Shown here piece after piece: positions 8,193-16,541 of a stretch of DNA of 32,963 nt; within the stretch, counting starts at the first letter, position 1; each line of letters starts with the position of its first letter. Source of the DNA: an uncultured Lewinella sp. (GTDB taxonomy: Bacteria; Bacteroidota; Bacteroidia; Chitinophagales; Saprospiraceae); contig CAJXPD010000105.1 of NCBI GenBank assembly GCA_913057785.1, forward strand, positions 1 through 32,963, written 5' to 3'. The notes under the pieces were generated by a model. It saw nothing but the letters and a program-made list of their open reading frames with translations. It ran no database searches and was not told the DNA's origin. Both the position numbers and the translations under genes were made by a program.

Positions 8193-9869
8193 TTATGCAA
8201 TTCCCCAAGGACTAAAAATCAACCATAAGGTTAAGACTAAGCCAATCAAGACAACGGTGAGTACAGCATCGGTACTCCACTGCCAACGAGCGGTACCGTC
8301 TCTTTCCTGGAAGGTCACCAAGGACAGGTCTTTGTCCGCTGGAGCCTCACTGAATTTACTCACCACCATTAAGATGGCTGCACAAAGAATGAAGAGGAAT
8401 AAAGCAAAGTGTAAGAAGTTAATGCCTAAGAAAAAGCTTAGGAAAGACCCATCAGCAACCGCCAAACTTCCTTCATTACTCATGAATTCGGTGACCAATC
8501 GGATCAAGCCAATGATGAATCCTGACCACAGGGCCACAATCGCCCCTCGGGCATTGATCCATTTATAGAAAAGACCAAACAAGAAAACGGCAGCAATGGG
8601 AGGGGATATATAAGCCTGCACACTTTGTAGATAATGGAAGATACCGCCACCCATTAGGGCTTTCATAAATGGAATCCAGCCCAGACTCACAATCACCAAT
8701 ACTACTGTAGCCAACTGCCCGAAGCGAACGAGATCCTTCTCCGTTGCATTGGGACGCATTTGTTGATAGAAATCGATGGTCAATAGGGTAGAACTAGAGT
8801 TGAATGCCGACGAGAGTGAACTCATGAGTGCTGCTAGGAGCCCTGCTATGGCCAAACCTTTTATCCCAACCGGAAGAAAAGTCGTAATCATCGTAGGTAG
8901 CGCCTGATCCGCATTATCCATTGAAAAACTAATCACGCCTTTCTGCATCAAGGCATAAGCAATCACGCCAGGAATAAAGAAGATAAAAACAGGTAATAAC
9001 TTCAGATAGCCAGCAAATAGGGCTCCTTTTCTGGCATTGGATACATCTTTAGCCGACAAGGTACGCTGTACAATATATTGATCGGTACACCAGTACCACA
9101 CCCCTAGAATGGGCGCTCCGAAGAGCATCCCTGTCCAGGGATATTCCGTGTCGGACATTGGTCGCCACAGGTTGAAGAAGCTATCCACGGAAGGATTTCC
9201 ACTTTCCTGTGCCGCTACCGTCAAGGTATCCACCATTTCATTCCATCCTCCCAATTGATACAAGCCAAAAAAGGTAACGGCTAGCGTCCCTAATAGTAGG
9301 ATAAATGCCTGCACCATATCGGTATAGATCACGGCTTTCAGCCCGCCTAATACCGTGTAAAAACCGGTGGCAATGACCGTGATGATCGCTCCGGTCCAGA
9401 AGGGAATACCGATGGTTTCGAAAACAAGTGCTCCCGCAAAGATGATCAAGGAAATCTTGGTGATCACGTAAGCAAGGATAGAGACGATGGATAAGTAGTT
9501 TCGGCAGGCCTTGGAGTAGCGTTTCTCCAGAAATTCAGGCATGGTATATACCCCGGTGCGCAGATAGAAAGGTACGAAAACCCAACCCAATAGGATTAAA
9601 ACCAATGCGGCTAAAATCTCAAAATTAGCCATGGGCATATTCCCTCTGGCACCCGCTCCGGATACGCCTAAAATGATTTCTGAGCCGATATTGGAGGCAA
9701 ATAATGAGGCGCCTACAACCAGCCAGCCCTGGCTTTTTCCCGCAAGGAAATAATCTACTGAGGCTCCTGATTCTGATTTACTTCCGGCCGCCCATTTGGC
9801 GATCCATAAAATGATTCCAAAGTATACAAGTATAATTCCTATATCCAGTAACCCTAGGTGCTCTAGCAT
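8193..9869 (-). CDS. Sodium/solute symporter (SSS family) permease
   Basis: 558 residues from ATG 9869. A polytopic membrane protein with 13-14 hydrophobic segments and the SSS (solute:sodium symporter, SLC5-like) pattern: N-terminal LVYFGIILWIAKWA, YFLAGKSQGWLVVGASLFASNIGSEIILGVSGAGA, and the signature-like region GLKAVIYTDMVQAFILLLG. It shows strong similarity to the sugar/inositol branch (FAGYLKLLPVFIFFIPGVIAYAL, WYWCTDQYIVQRTLSAK). It would bring in a sugar, polyol or similar solute with Na+; the substrate is not determinable here. It lies between a PhyH-like dioxygenase gene (126 bases upstream, separated by a stem-loop) and an SDR gene (9 bases downstream), forming a candidate uptake-and-oxidation module under the divergent AraC regulator. 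Confidence 0.93.
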   Translation of the reverse strand: MLEHLGLLDIGIILVYFGIILWIAKWAAGSKSESGASVDYFLAGKSQGWLVVGASLFASNIGSEIILGVSGAGARGNMPMANFEILAALVLILLGWVFVPFYLRTGVYTMPEFLEKRYSKACRNYLSIVSILAYVITKISLIIFAGALVFETIGIPFWTGAIITVIATGFYTVLGGLKAVIYTDMVQAFILLLGTLAVTFFGLYQLGGWNEMVDTLTVAAQESGNPSVDSFFNLWRPMSDTEYPWTGMLFGAPILGVWYWCTDQYIVQRTLSAKDVSNARKGALFAGYLKLLPVFIFFIPGVIAYALMQKGVISFSMDNADQALPTMITTFLPVGIKGLAIAGLLAALMSSLSSAFNSSSTLLTIDFYQQMRPNATEKDLVRFGQLATVVLVIVSLGWIPFMKALMGGGIFHYLQSVQAYISPPIAAVFLFGLFYKWINARGAIVALWSGFIIGLIRLVTEFMSNEGSLAVADGSFLSFFLGINFLHFALFLFILCAAILMVVSKFSEAPADKDLSLVTFQERDGTARWQWSTDAVLTVVLIGLVLTLWLIFSPWGIA

Positions 9870-9942
9870 GATGTTGTGATGTGTGTGAATGGTTGGCAGT
9901 TTGTATTCGTCTCATTTGGGTAATTGTGGGCTACATATGGGA

Positions 9943-9975
9943 CAGGTGGGTGCCGAAAACTTCGACATCCACCTG
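9943..9975 (-). other. Strong intercistronic stem-loop between oxygenase and symporter genes
   Basis: Positions 9943-9952 (CAGGTGGGTG) pair with 9966-9975 (CATCCACCTG) with one wobble or mismatch; inside, CGAA (9954-9957) pairs with TTCG (9961-9964) around a 3-base loop. The result is a nearly continuous 33-base hairpin. It sits between the stop of the PhyH-like gene and the start of the symporter gene in the minus-strand transcript. No T-run follows, so it is more likely an mRNA processing or stability element that sets different levels of the two products than a full terminator. Confidence 0.5.
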
Positions 9976-9995
9976 GAAAATAAGTTAACGGGGAA

Positions 9996-10979
9996 TTACC
10001 AGTTCTTTAATCCTAGTAGTTTCTCCCCTAGGTCACTTAATTTGGCCGTATCATATTTAGTTTGCTCCCAGTTTCGCGGATCGCCAGGGAAAGCATATCC
10101 TTCAGGAGCTATGCGATTTTTCCAAGAATTTACCCGCCATTCGCGCAAAGCTTCATTGTTTTCCTCCGCAGGCATCATGGAGATATATTGTGCGATTCTT
10201 ACCTTGTCCTCGGACCGATTAGCGCGAATACCATGCGGCTGGCAGCTATTGAAAACAAGCAAGTCACCTGCTTCCATACTTACCTTATGGATATGATTTT
10301 CAAATCCGGATGTATCTGGCTGAAATCGATTTCTATCTTCGGGTTGAGTAAGTTTCCACGTGTCGTAGTTGCGGAAGAGTTCTGGGATACACTGGAAGCC
10401 GCCCATGTTTTCGTCCGTTTGATCAGATAAGGCGAGTACGCCCTGTACATTCTGAGGCTTGGTCTCCGGATCGTAATCCCAGTGGATAAAGGCCTTGTAT
10501 TCGTGACCGGGGCGCATGGGGAAGTTGAGGTTGGCGCGGTCAATGGTTACCCAGAGTTTTTCGGTTCCCCAGATATCCACAAATACGTCATAAACCTTTT
10601 GCATTTGGCGGTTATTCCAGAGATGTTGGTTGTTGTATACTTCCACCATTCCCGTACCTGCCAATTCCTTCATTTTCATTTCGGCTCTAGGAGCAGTGTA
10701 CCAGGTAGCAGGATCATCTGCTTTCTTCTCTTCAAACTCCCACAAGAATTCTGCAGTAGCTAAGGCTTGTTCTCTTGGCACCGCCTGCTTGATGACAATA
10801 TATCCATTGTACTTCCAGAAGGCCCATTGTTCTTCCGTCAATATCCTTAGGGGTTCTCCATTCGAACGATCATTTAACTTTATTTTACTCGTTTTGGCAG
10901 TGGAAGGATTGCCAGGAATATCTGTATGTGCGTTATTAGGAACCATAGTAGGTGCCATCGTTGGATTTGTATCTTTCAT
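9996..10979 (-). CDS. Phytanoyl-CoA dioxygenase (PhyH)-family Fe(II)/2-oxoglutarate oxygenase
   Basis: 327 residues, ATG at 10979. The double-stranded beta-helix core shows the metal triad: His166-Trp-Asp168 in FIHWDYD and His249 in CQPHG, plus the probable 2-oxoglutarate-binding Arg261 in KVRIAQY. The motif ILTEEQWAFWKYNGYIVIKQAVP near residue 47 is the usual PhyH N-terminal beta-strand/helix. About 40 N-terminal residues are low-complexity (T, N, P rich) and no signal peptide is evident, so it is probably cytoplasmic. The family hydroxylates small molecules; the substrate is unknown. It is the first gene of a minus-strand group with an SSS symporter and an SDR, and is divergent from an AraC regulator. 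An exact TAnnTTTG -7 element lies 35 bases upstream. Confidence 0.88.
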   Translation of the reverse strand: MKDTNPTMAPTMVPNNAHTDIPGNPSTAKTSKIKLNDRSNGEPLRILTEEQWAFWKYNGYIVIKQAVPREQALATAEFLWEFEEKKADDPATWYTAPRAEMKMKELAGTGMVEVYNNQHLWNNRQMQKVYDVFVDIWGTEKLWVTIDRANLNFPMRPGHEYKAFIHWDYDPETKPQNVQGVLALSDQTDENMGGFQCIPELFRNYDTWKLTQPEDRNRFQPDTSGFENHIHKVSMEAGDLLVFNSCQPHGIRANRSEDKVRIAQYISMMPAEENNEALREWRVNSWKNRIAPEGYAFPGDPRNWEQTKYDTAKLSDLGEKLLGLKNW

Positions 10980-11013
10980 CTTGTTCGATTTTTAATATTC
11001 GTTGTTGATAGTA

Positions 11014-11021
11014 CAAATATA
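11014..11021 (-). promoter_or_regulatory. Bacteroidota -7 promoter element for the PhyH-like gene
   Basis: On the minus strand this reads TATATTTG, an exact match to the Bacteroidota sigma-ABfr -7 consensus TAnnTTTG. It ends 35 bases before the ATG at 10979. No TTG is found 17-23 bases further upstream, so the -33 box is poor. That would fit a promoter needing an activator, and the divergent AraC gene is the obvious candidate. Confidence 0.5.
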
Positions 11022-11064
11022 GAGCACTCTACCTCTTTGCTGCCAGCCTCATTTTGCTCATTTT

Positions 11065-11988
11065 TTGAACAATATTGATATTTATGCTTCTTTTTTATTG
11101 TCTAATCATCTATTTTGGTCAAAAAAGCTACTCTTGCGGACACAATTTGAAAATATACAGCCGGATGCCAATAGTTCTTTCCGCCTCTTGCACAATCCTC
11201 GCCTGAGTGATCTCTTTTATTGGCATTTCCATCCCGAATACGAATTGGTATACATTGATGGGGCCAATGGGACCCGACATGTGGGTGATCATGCCTCTCG
11301 TTACCAAGGCAGTGATTTGGTTTTGATTGGCTCCAATATCCCGCACTTAAACTTCGATCATGGGGTGAAGACGGATTATGAAAAGGTAGTCCTGCAAATT
11401 CAACTGAGTTTTAAGGAGGAAGTACTAGCTGCTGTACCCGAATTGGAAACCATCAATCAACTGTTTACAGAATCTCAACATGGCATTGCATTTACGGGAG
11501 ATACCAAAACCCAGATTGGCCAGCGACTCAAAGGATTTCATCGGCTATCTCCCTTTCGCCAGTTTTTAGAAGCCATCGATATCTTTCGGGAACTATCATT
11601 GAGTAAAGAGAAGGAGTTACTACACGATGCGCCTTATGTCAATCAATATAGCTTTAAGGAGCAGCAACGCCTGAGAGCCGTCTATGCCTTTATTGACCAA
11701 AACTTCCAGCGCAAAATAGAAGTAGATGAGGTAGCTGCCCTATGCAATCTGAGTAAAGCAGCCTTTTGTCGGTACTTTAAAAAAGCTGCCGGCAATACCT
11801 TTATCAACTTCTTAAACCAGTATCGTATAAGCAAGGCCAAGCGACTCTTGTTAGTGGGGAAAAATGTTAGTGAGGCCTGCTATGAATGTGGTTTCGAGAG
11901 CTTGTCCTATTTTAACCGCACTTTCAAACGGATCAGCGGCGAGAATCCAATGGCCTTTAAACAGCGACATCTGCGAGGGCGTGCATAA
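11065..11988 (+). CDS. AraC-family transcriptional regulator (cupin + HTH)
   Basis: Up to 307 residues. There is no in-frame ATG: the frame opens after a TAG at 11020, and the only plausible starts are TTG at 11065 or TTG at 11134. The cupin-like part begins about RTQFENIQPD (from 11134), so the later start may be the true one; the first 23 residues would then be untranslated. The N-terminal ligand-binding cupin shows FYWHFHPEYELVYI and the VGDHASRY...GSDLVLIGSNIPH pattern. The C-terminal 100 residues carry two helix-turn-helix motifs: VDEVAALCNLSKAAFCRYFKK and ISKAKRLLL..VSEACYECGF followed by YFNRTFKRISGENPMAFK. It is divergent from the PhyH/symporter/SDR genes and very likely controls them in response to a small molecule. 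A small membrane-protein gene follows 21 bases later. Confidence 0.88.
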   Translation: MNNIDIYASFLLSNHLFWSKKLLLRTQFENIQPDANSSFRLLHNPRLSDLFYWHFHPEYELVYIDGANGTRHVGDHASRYQGSDLVLIGSNIPHLNFDHGVKTDYEKVVLQIQLSFKEEVLAAVPELETINQLFTESQHGIAFTGDTKTQIGQRLKGFHRLSPFRQFLEAIDIFRELSLSKEKELLHDAPYVNQYSFKEQQRLRAVYAFIDQNFQRKIEVDEVAALCNLSKAAFCRYFKKAAGNTFINFLNQYRISKAKRLLLVGKNVSEACYECGFESLSYFNRTFKRISGENPMAFKQRHLRGRA

Positions 11989-12009
11989 GTTGGAACAACT
12001 AAATCAATT

Positions 12010-12390
12010 ATGGAAAATCAATTGATCAGATTAACTAAGATAAGCAGAGGAGTACTTTGGTTCTTGCTGGGGAGTTGTTTGTTCTTTAGTGTATATGATG
12101 TAGTTTTTGAAAAAATCTGGTGGACTACCTATTCGATCTATGTCCCTTGTGCCCTAGTTTTTGGTTTTGGGATTATGGCTTGGAACAGCCAAAGCGCTCG
12201 AAAACTACAGTTATTGGGATGGATGTTCCTGGCTATCGATTTGTTTCTGATAGCTTATGGGACGTTTCTGCTGGCTGTTGGAGAAGTGCTTTGGGGAGTA
12301 GTGACGATTGCTTTTTCATTGATTACCGGAGCGATTACCTATGCTGCGATGATCGCCAGTCAGAAACTAGGAATAGATAAAGTTAGATAG
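12010..12390 (+). CDS. Hypothetical four-helix membrane protein
   Basis: 126 residues, ATG at 12010, 21 bases after the AraC stop. Four hydrophobic segments are clear: about 13-33 (GVLWFLLGSCLFFSVYDVVF), 42-58, 68-90 (LLGWMFLAIDLFLIAYGTFLL) and 94-117. The rest is short loops with basic ends, so this is an integral inner-membrane protein. I do not recognise the family and no catalytic motif is visible. The close spacing suggests readthrough transcription from the AraC gene, but a functional link is unproven. Confidence 0.6.
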   Translation: MENQLIRLTKISRGVLWFLLGSCLFFSVYDVVFEKIWWTTYSIYVPCALVFGFGIMAWNSQSARKLQLLGWMFLAIDLFLIAYGTFLLAVGEVLWGVVTIAFSLITGAITYAAMIASQKLGIDKVR

Positions 12391-12404
12391 TTTTGGAACT
12401 AAAC

Positions 12405-12412
12405 TAAGTTTG
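12405..12412 (+). promoter_or_regulatory. Bacteroidota -7 promoter element before the DUF4291 gene
   Basis: TAAGTTTG matches TAnnTTTG exactly and ends 29 bases before the ATG at 12442, giving a short leader. No TTG lies at the ideal -33 distance. It implies that the DUF4291 gene has its own start site, separate from the AraC/membrane-protein pair. Confidence 0.4.
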
Positions 12413-12441
12413 TTTGAGTTAGAACCCATAAAACCAAAACC

Positions 12442-13083
12442 ATGAAACTAAGAACCATTCCTTACCGGGATTACGAAAAAGGCTTACCGCAGTCAGGACA
12501 GCATATCTTAGCTCAGCAAAATGCCGACTCCGTCATCGTTTATCAGGCTTTTAATCCTCGTATAGCCTCCTATGCTGTAGAGCACCAGGTTTTCGGCGGA
12601 GACCACTACAGTTACAGCCGCATGACTTGGATCAAACCGAATTTCTTGTGGATGATGTACCGTTGCGGTTGGGCGCTGAAAGAAAACCAGAAACGGGTGT
12701 TAGCGATTGAGATGGCTAAGGGTCACTTTGACGAGATTTTGAGTGGTGCGGTGCATTCGGCATTTAAAGCGGATAAGTACGAGAGCCGAGAAGCATGGCA
12801 GGCTGCTGTTAAGAATTCAGAGGTGCGACTGCAATGGGATCCGGACCACGATCCGTATGGTGGTAAGTTGGAGCGACGGGCTATTCAGTTGGGTATGAGA
12901 GGGCAGGTGCAGACACAATTTGGCAAAGAGTGGATTCGCTCGATTGAGGATATTACAGACTTTGTGCTGGAGCAAGGAAAACTAGTAGAATCAAAGGCAT
13001 TGGACAAACTCCTGGTGATAGAAGAACAGGTGTACTCGCCAAATTCTGATCAAGTGGACCTCCGCAAACTGGGATTAACGTGA
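12442..13083 (+). CDS. DUF4291 domain-containing protein
   Basis: 213 residues from ATG 12442. It matches the DUF4291 pattern along its whole length: VIVYQAFNPRIASYAVEHQVFGG, then SYSRMTWIKPNFLWMMYRCGWALKENQKRVLAIEM, then the VRLQWDPDHDPYGGKLERRAIQLGMRG block near residue 130. The function of DUF4291 is not established. No signal peptide or membrane segment is present, so it is cytoplasmic. It has its own probable promoter and converges tail to tail with the histidine-kinase gene, with only 3 bases between the two stops and therefore no room for an intrinsic terminator. Confidence 0.87.
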   Translation: MKLRTIPYRDYEKGLPQSGQHILAQQNADSVIVYQAFNPRIASYAVEHQVFGGDHYSYSRMTWIKPNFLWMMYRCGWALKENQKRVLAIEMAKGHFDEILSGAVHSAFKADKYESREAWQAAVKNSEVRLQWDPDHDPYGGKLERRAIQLGMRGQVQTQFGKEWIRSIEDITDFVLEQGKLVESKALDKLLVIEEQVYSPNSDQVDLRKLGLT

Positions 13084-13086
13084 TAT

Positions 13087-14253
13087 TTATTTTTTGGGAT
13101 TCCCTTGAGACGGATTGCTGCCAATGCTTAATGCTTTCGATAAGGTAAAATGAAAGCTGGTGCCCTTCGGCTTATTGCGAGATATCCAGATATTTCCTTC
13201 GTGTAGATTGGTAATGCGTTTGCAAATCGATAAGCCCACCCCGCTGCCTGGAAATTTGTTTCGGGTATTTAAGCGCTTAAACGGCTTGAAAATATAATCT
13301 TGAAACTCACTGTCAATTCCAATGCCGTTGTCCGACACGGTGAACAGCCATTCGTGATCTTCCTCTTGTAGCTCGATGACTATTGTAGGGATAGCCGATT
13401 CATTAAATTTGATACCATTGGTAATCAGGTTAGAGAACAACATCTTAATTCTTTCTGGTTGGCAGTAGATGTCGACATCTTTGATCTTCAACTCTATCTG
13501 GGCTTGTTTTTCTATGGTTAAAGCGTATAAGTCAAGCACAACTTCATCTAGTATATCTGTGATAGCGATGGTCTGGTATTTAACTTCCGCTTTTTCTAGC
13601 TTGGAGTAAATGAGGATTTGTCGAATCAGTCTAGACATTCGCGAGGCCCCGTCCTTCACAAAGTTTAGATATTCTTTACCCTCTTCATCCAATAAATTGG
13701 CATATTTCATTTCGAATAGGCCGATAAAACCTCCAATCATGCGCAAGGGCTCCTGTAGGTCGTGAGAGGTAGCATAGGCAAATTGCTCCAAATCTACATT
13801 AGCAATTTCAAGTTTTTTGTTTACCTGTTCCAGCATTTTGTTGCGTTCAATGAGCTGGAGTTCCATGAGCTTTCTGTCGGTAATGTCTTCATAAGCTCCA
13901 AGGATTCCAATGATCTTTCCACTGGCATTAAATAAGGGAATTTTACTCGTTCTTAGCCAACGAGTGGATCCATCGTTTATGGTTTGAGACTCTTCATAAT
14001 TGATTTGTGCCGTTCCAGAATCCATCACGGCTTTATCGATCTTTCTAAAGAACAGAGATTGCTCTCTGCTCCAGGCCATATCAAAATCTGTTTTGCCAAT
14101 TAGATCTTCTGGATGCTTAAAACCAGCTGAAGTGGCAAAATTTTGATTGCATCCCATATAAACTGAGCTTCTATCTTTCCAGAAGACATAGGAAGGGATA
14201 TTATCCAACACTAGTTGAAGGAGTTTTTCACGCTGCAGGAGTTCCGCTTTCAT
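13087..14253 (-). CDS. Soluble PAS-domain sensor histidine kinase
   Basis: 388 residues from ATG 14253; an in-frame GTG lies at 14265. An N-terminal PAS domain (about 10-125) ends in the PAC-like GAYEDITDRK. A coiled coil follows (about 130-160), then the dimerisation box FAYATSHDLQEPLRMIGGF with phospho-acceptor His164. The ATP-binding domain shows the N box (LFSNLITNGIKFN), G1 (DNGIGID), F box (IFKPFKRLN) and G2 (GSGVGLSICKRI). There are no membrane segments, so it senses a cytoplasmic signal through PAS. The closest relatives by architecture are the phytochrome-like HisKA kinases of Bacteroidota. No response regulator gene is adjacent, so it is an orphan kinase here. Confidence 0.93.
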   Translation of the reverse strand: MKAELLQREKLLQLVLDNIPSYVFWKDRSSVYMGCNQNFATSAGFKHPEDLIGKTDFDMAWSREQSLFFRKIDKAVMDSGTAQINYEESQTINDGSTRWLRTSKIPLFNASGKIIGILGAYEDITDRKLMELQLIERNKMLEQVNKKLEIANVDLEQFAYATSHDLQEPLRMIGGFIGLFEMKYANLLDEEGKEYLNFVKDGASRMSRLIRQILIYSKLEKAEVKYQTIAITDILDEVVLDLYALTIEKQAQIELKIKDVDIYCQPERIKMLFSNLITNGIKFNESAIPTIVIELQEEDHEWLFTVSDNGIGIDSEFQDYIFKPFKRLNTRNKFPGSGVGLSICKRITNLHEGNIWISRNKPKGTSFHFTLSKALSIGSNPSQGNPKK

Positions 14254-14419
14254 TAGTTTCGACACATGTTCTTAGTAGTGACTACGAAACTTTTAAGTTA
14301 AGGTTTTCCCAAGCGAGAAGAAAACGCTTTGGTAGCTTATTTAAACTTTAGCAGATTTTTCCCTGAGCCAATTATCCGGGTGCTACTTAGGAGGCTTTCC
14401 CGTGAATTGGACTATGGTC

Positions 14420-15217
14420 TTATTGTGCTAGGACTTGAAGGGTAATCTCCATCAGTTTTTCAAGCTCTTCTTCATTGTAGGCGGAGGCATGTGCTTTCCC
14501 GAATCCCCCCGCATCATTGTCAAAGTATTGTCCTGAAATGCCCTGGTATTTTTCGTCAATGGCAAGATCGTACAATATATCGCCACCCTTATCCGCCGAT
14601 GACCAGAACTGTCCAAAGGCTTCTTGCACCATTTTGGTGTTGAGCAGGGAGCCAGGGTTGACGGCTATGACGGAGAGGTCTGGTTCGGTTTTGGCGAGGT
14701 GAAAGCTCCACATCGTAATGGCCAACTTACTCTGTGCATAGGTTGATCTTTCAGATTGCTTTTGTTCACCTAATAGCGTTGGGTAGGAAATCGGAGATTG
14801 CGCTGCTGAACTCAGGTTGATTAAGCGAGGGGCGCTGGCTTGTTTCAGTAAAGGCAATAACTCCTGCGTTAAGACGAAAGGAGCAAAGTAGTTGACAACA
14901 TAGCGCAGGTCAAAGCCCTGTTCATTGGTCGCGGCACTGCTGTTGAATACGCCAGCATTATTGATCAGTACATCGAGTTCAGACAGCTGACTACGGACCT
15001 CCGCAGCCATGCTACGAACAGCCTGTAAATCTGAGAAGTCAGCGATCAAGCCCATTATCTTCTCATTAGAGGATATCGATTTGATTTCCGCTACTAGGGC
15101 TTCTACCTTATCGGGATTGCGCCCATGTAGGTAAATCTCATGTCCGGCTTGGGCAAGTTTTATGGCGGCGAGTTTCCCGATTCCATCCGTACTGCCAGTG
15201 ATTAATATCTTTTTCAT
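14420..15217 (-). CDS. SDR-family oxidoreductase (retinol-dehydrogenase-like)
   Basis: 265 residues, ATG at 15217. Short-chain dehydrogenase with TGSTDGIG (residues 7-14), NNAG (86-89), Ser136/137 in NLSSAAQ and the Tyr160-x-x-x-Lys164 pair in YAQSKLA. The HGRNP after the second strand suggests NADP(H). The VNPGSLLNTKM region is of the protochlorophyllide/retinol-dehydrogenase-like group. Its start overlaps the stop of the upstream flavin monooxygenase gene by 4 bases (ATGA), a classic translational-coupling arrangement. It is the last gene of the four-gene redox operon at 14420-17549. The substrate is unknown. Confidence 0.92.
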   Translation of the reverse strand: MKKILITGSTDGIGKLAAIKLAQAGHEIYLHGRNPDKVEALVAEIKSISSNEKIMGLIADFSDLQAVRSMAAEVRSQLSELDVLINNAGVFNSSAATNEQGFDLRYVVNYFAPFVLTQELLPLLKQASAPRLINLSSAAQSPISYPTLLGEQKQSERSTYAQSKLAITMWSFHLAKTEPDLSVIAVNPGSLLNTKMVQEAFGQFWSSADKGGDILYDLAIDEKYQGISGQYFDNDAGGFGKAHASAYNEEELEKLMEITLQVLAQ

Positions 15218-16191
15218 GTTAAACTCGTTGCTTCTTGATTGGTGTGAAAGTGGGGGAGGACAGCTTCGGCTAATTCCGCTAAAGTTTCGGGTATATCTCT
15301 TTGATTAAATCGAAGATTTAGGGCTACATGGTTGACGCCCATCTCCTGCAAGTAGGTAAGATAATCGATGAGATACTTCGTACCTATCCGAAAGCCCAAA
15401 TGGATCGGCTGCGGTTTAAAATCCGCATCCTTTTGCAAATCCACGTACAATGGCTGCATAAATGGCTTATTCCTACCCTGTTTGGATACTAGAGCCCGCC
15501 ATTGTGTAATCGTGAATTCTTGTTGCATCAAGTGCTTGGGGTACGACATCCAGCCATCTCCATGTTCTGCATTCCATTCCAGAGATTGCCTACTGTAGCC
15601 CGTAATAAGCATGGGAATTTTCGCTCCGACTGGTTTTGGAAGGATGTCAATGTGCCCAGGTAATTGGCCGAATGTGGAGTCCTCTGAGAAGGGGAAGAAA
15701 TCCTGTGCTTTCCGGATATAAGTAAATGCTTGTCTAAATCGCTTCCCCCGTTCTGCATGTTCGATTCCCATGGCAGGATACTCCTCGTATCGATCACCCG
15801 AAGCGACACCTAAAATCAATCTTCCGTCGGATAACTGATCAATAGTCGCGGCGGATTTTGCCACGTGTAGCGGGTGATGAAGGGGTAAGGCGATGCTTGC
15901 CACCCCCAAAGCAATCTCATTGGTTTGGCCCGCCAAGTATCCTAGATAAGTGAAGGGATCAAATGTTTGTCCTGCATCGCCAAAAGAGGGAACGTGAAAG
16001 GCAACATCCCTTAGCCATAGCGCTTTAAAACCTAATCGCTCAATTAGCTGTACCCGTTGCAAATGATCCTTCATCTTGGGAACGGGACTTTGGGCGTAAT
16101 TTTCGATAGGCACCACCACTCCCAGGCTGAGTTTGTTCGCTTGGAAAGTGTTATCGTAGCCTCTGTTGATGGATTCAAATGCTTTAATCAT
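15214..16191 (-). CDS. LLM-class flavin-dependent oxidoreductase (luciferase-like)
   Basis: 325 residues, ATG at 16191. TIM-barrel bacterial-luciferase family: LGVVVPIENY at the first strand, RVQLIERLGFKALWLRD, TFDPFTYLGYLAGQTNEIALGVASIALPLHHPLHVAKSAATIDQLSDGRLILGVASG, and PMLITGYSRQSLEWNAEHGDGWM. These are the hallmark segments of FMN- or F420-using LLM enzymes; FMN with NAD(P)H is the safer guess in Bacteroidota. It would be a cytoplasmic two-electron monooxygenase or reductase of unknown substrate. It starts 7 bases after the DUF1330 gene and overlaps the downstream SDR start by 4 bases, so it is firmly in the operon. Confidence 0.9.
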   Translation of the reverse strand: MIKAFESINRGYDNTFQANKLSLGVVVPIENYAQSPVPKMKDHLQRVQLIERLGFKALWLRDVAFHVPSFGDAGQTFDPFTYLGYLAGQTNEIALGVASIALPLHHPLHVAKSAATIDQLSDGRLILGVASGDRYEEYPAMGIEHAERGKRFRQAFTYIRKAQDFFPFSEDSTFGQLPGHIDILPKPVGAKIPMLITGYSRQSLEWNAEHGDGWMSYPKHLMQQEFTITQWRALVSKQGRNKPFMQPLYVDLQKDADFKPQPIHLGFRIGTKYLIDYLTYLQEMGVNHVALNLRFNQRDIPETLAELAEAVLPHFHTNQEATSLT

Positions 16192-16198
16192 ATAGCGC

Positions 16199-16501
16199 TT
16201 ACGCTAAGTCATCCTTAGCTTCGATTAAGTAATGGTTACTAATGGATCCTGCTGTCCGTGCCTGCAAATGTGGGGCATATTCAGGGTCATTCATAAAAGC
16301 CATGGCTGCTTCTTTGGAAGGCCAAGTAATAATGATGCGAAGTGCTGCTGCATTGCTTTCCCCCTCTAGCTGTTCATGACTTGCTGTACGAGCCACGTAT
16401 TTGCCACCATGCTTGGTTACCAGAGCATTGGCAGTGGGAAGATAGTCAGGAATCCATTCTTGAGAAGTTGGCGTCACATCTAAAACAGAGTAATAAGACA
16501 T
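16199..16501 (-). CDS. DUF1330 domain-containing protein
   Basis: 100 residues, ATG at 16501. The sequence follows the DUF1330 ferredoxin-like (dimeric alpha/beta barrel) pattern: ALVTKHGGKYVARTASHEQLEGE, then IITWPSKEAAMAFMNDPEYAPHLQAR. Proteins of this fold are small dimeric, often cofactor-less enzymes or heme/aromatic binders; the function of this family is not established. It sits inside the redox operon, 40 bases after the MDR gene and 7 bases before the LLM gene. I infer a role alongside the flavin enzyme but cannot name it. Confidence 0.86.
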   Translation of the reverse strand: MSYYSVLDVTPTSQEWIPDYLPTANALVTKHGGKYVARTASHEQLEGESNAAALRIIITWPSKEAAMAFMNDPEYAPHLQARTAGSISNHYLIEAKDDLA

Positions 16502-16541
16502 AGGTTAATGATATTTGATTGTTGTGTATAAAATTTGGGGC

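Noticed and set aside
7840..8568. Plus-strand 242-residue open frame
   Set aside because: It lies antisense to the SDR and symporter genes, both of which have clear motifs; its Ser/Lys/Pro-rich translation has no domain pattern.
13087..14253. Two-component operon
   Set aside because: No response-regulator receiver domain is encoded on either side; the kinase is an orphan in this window.
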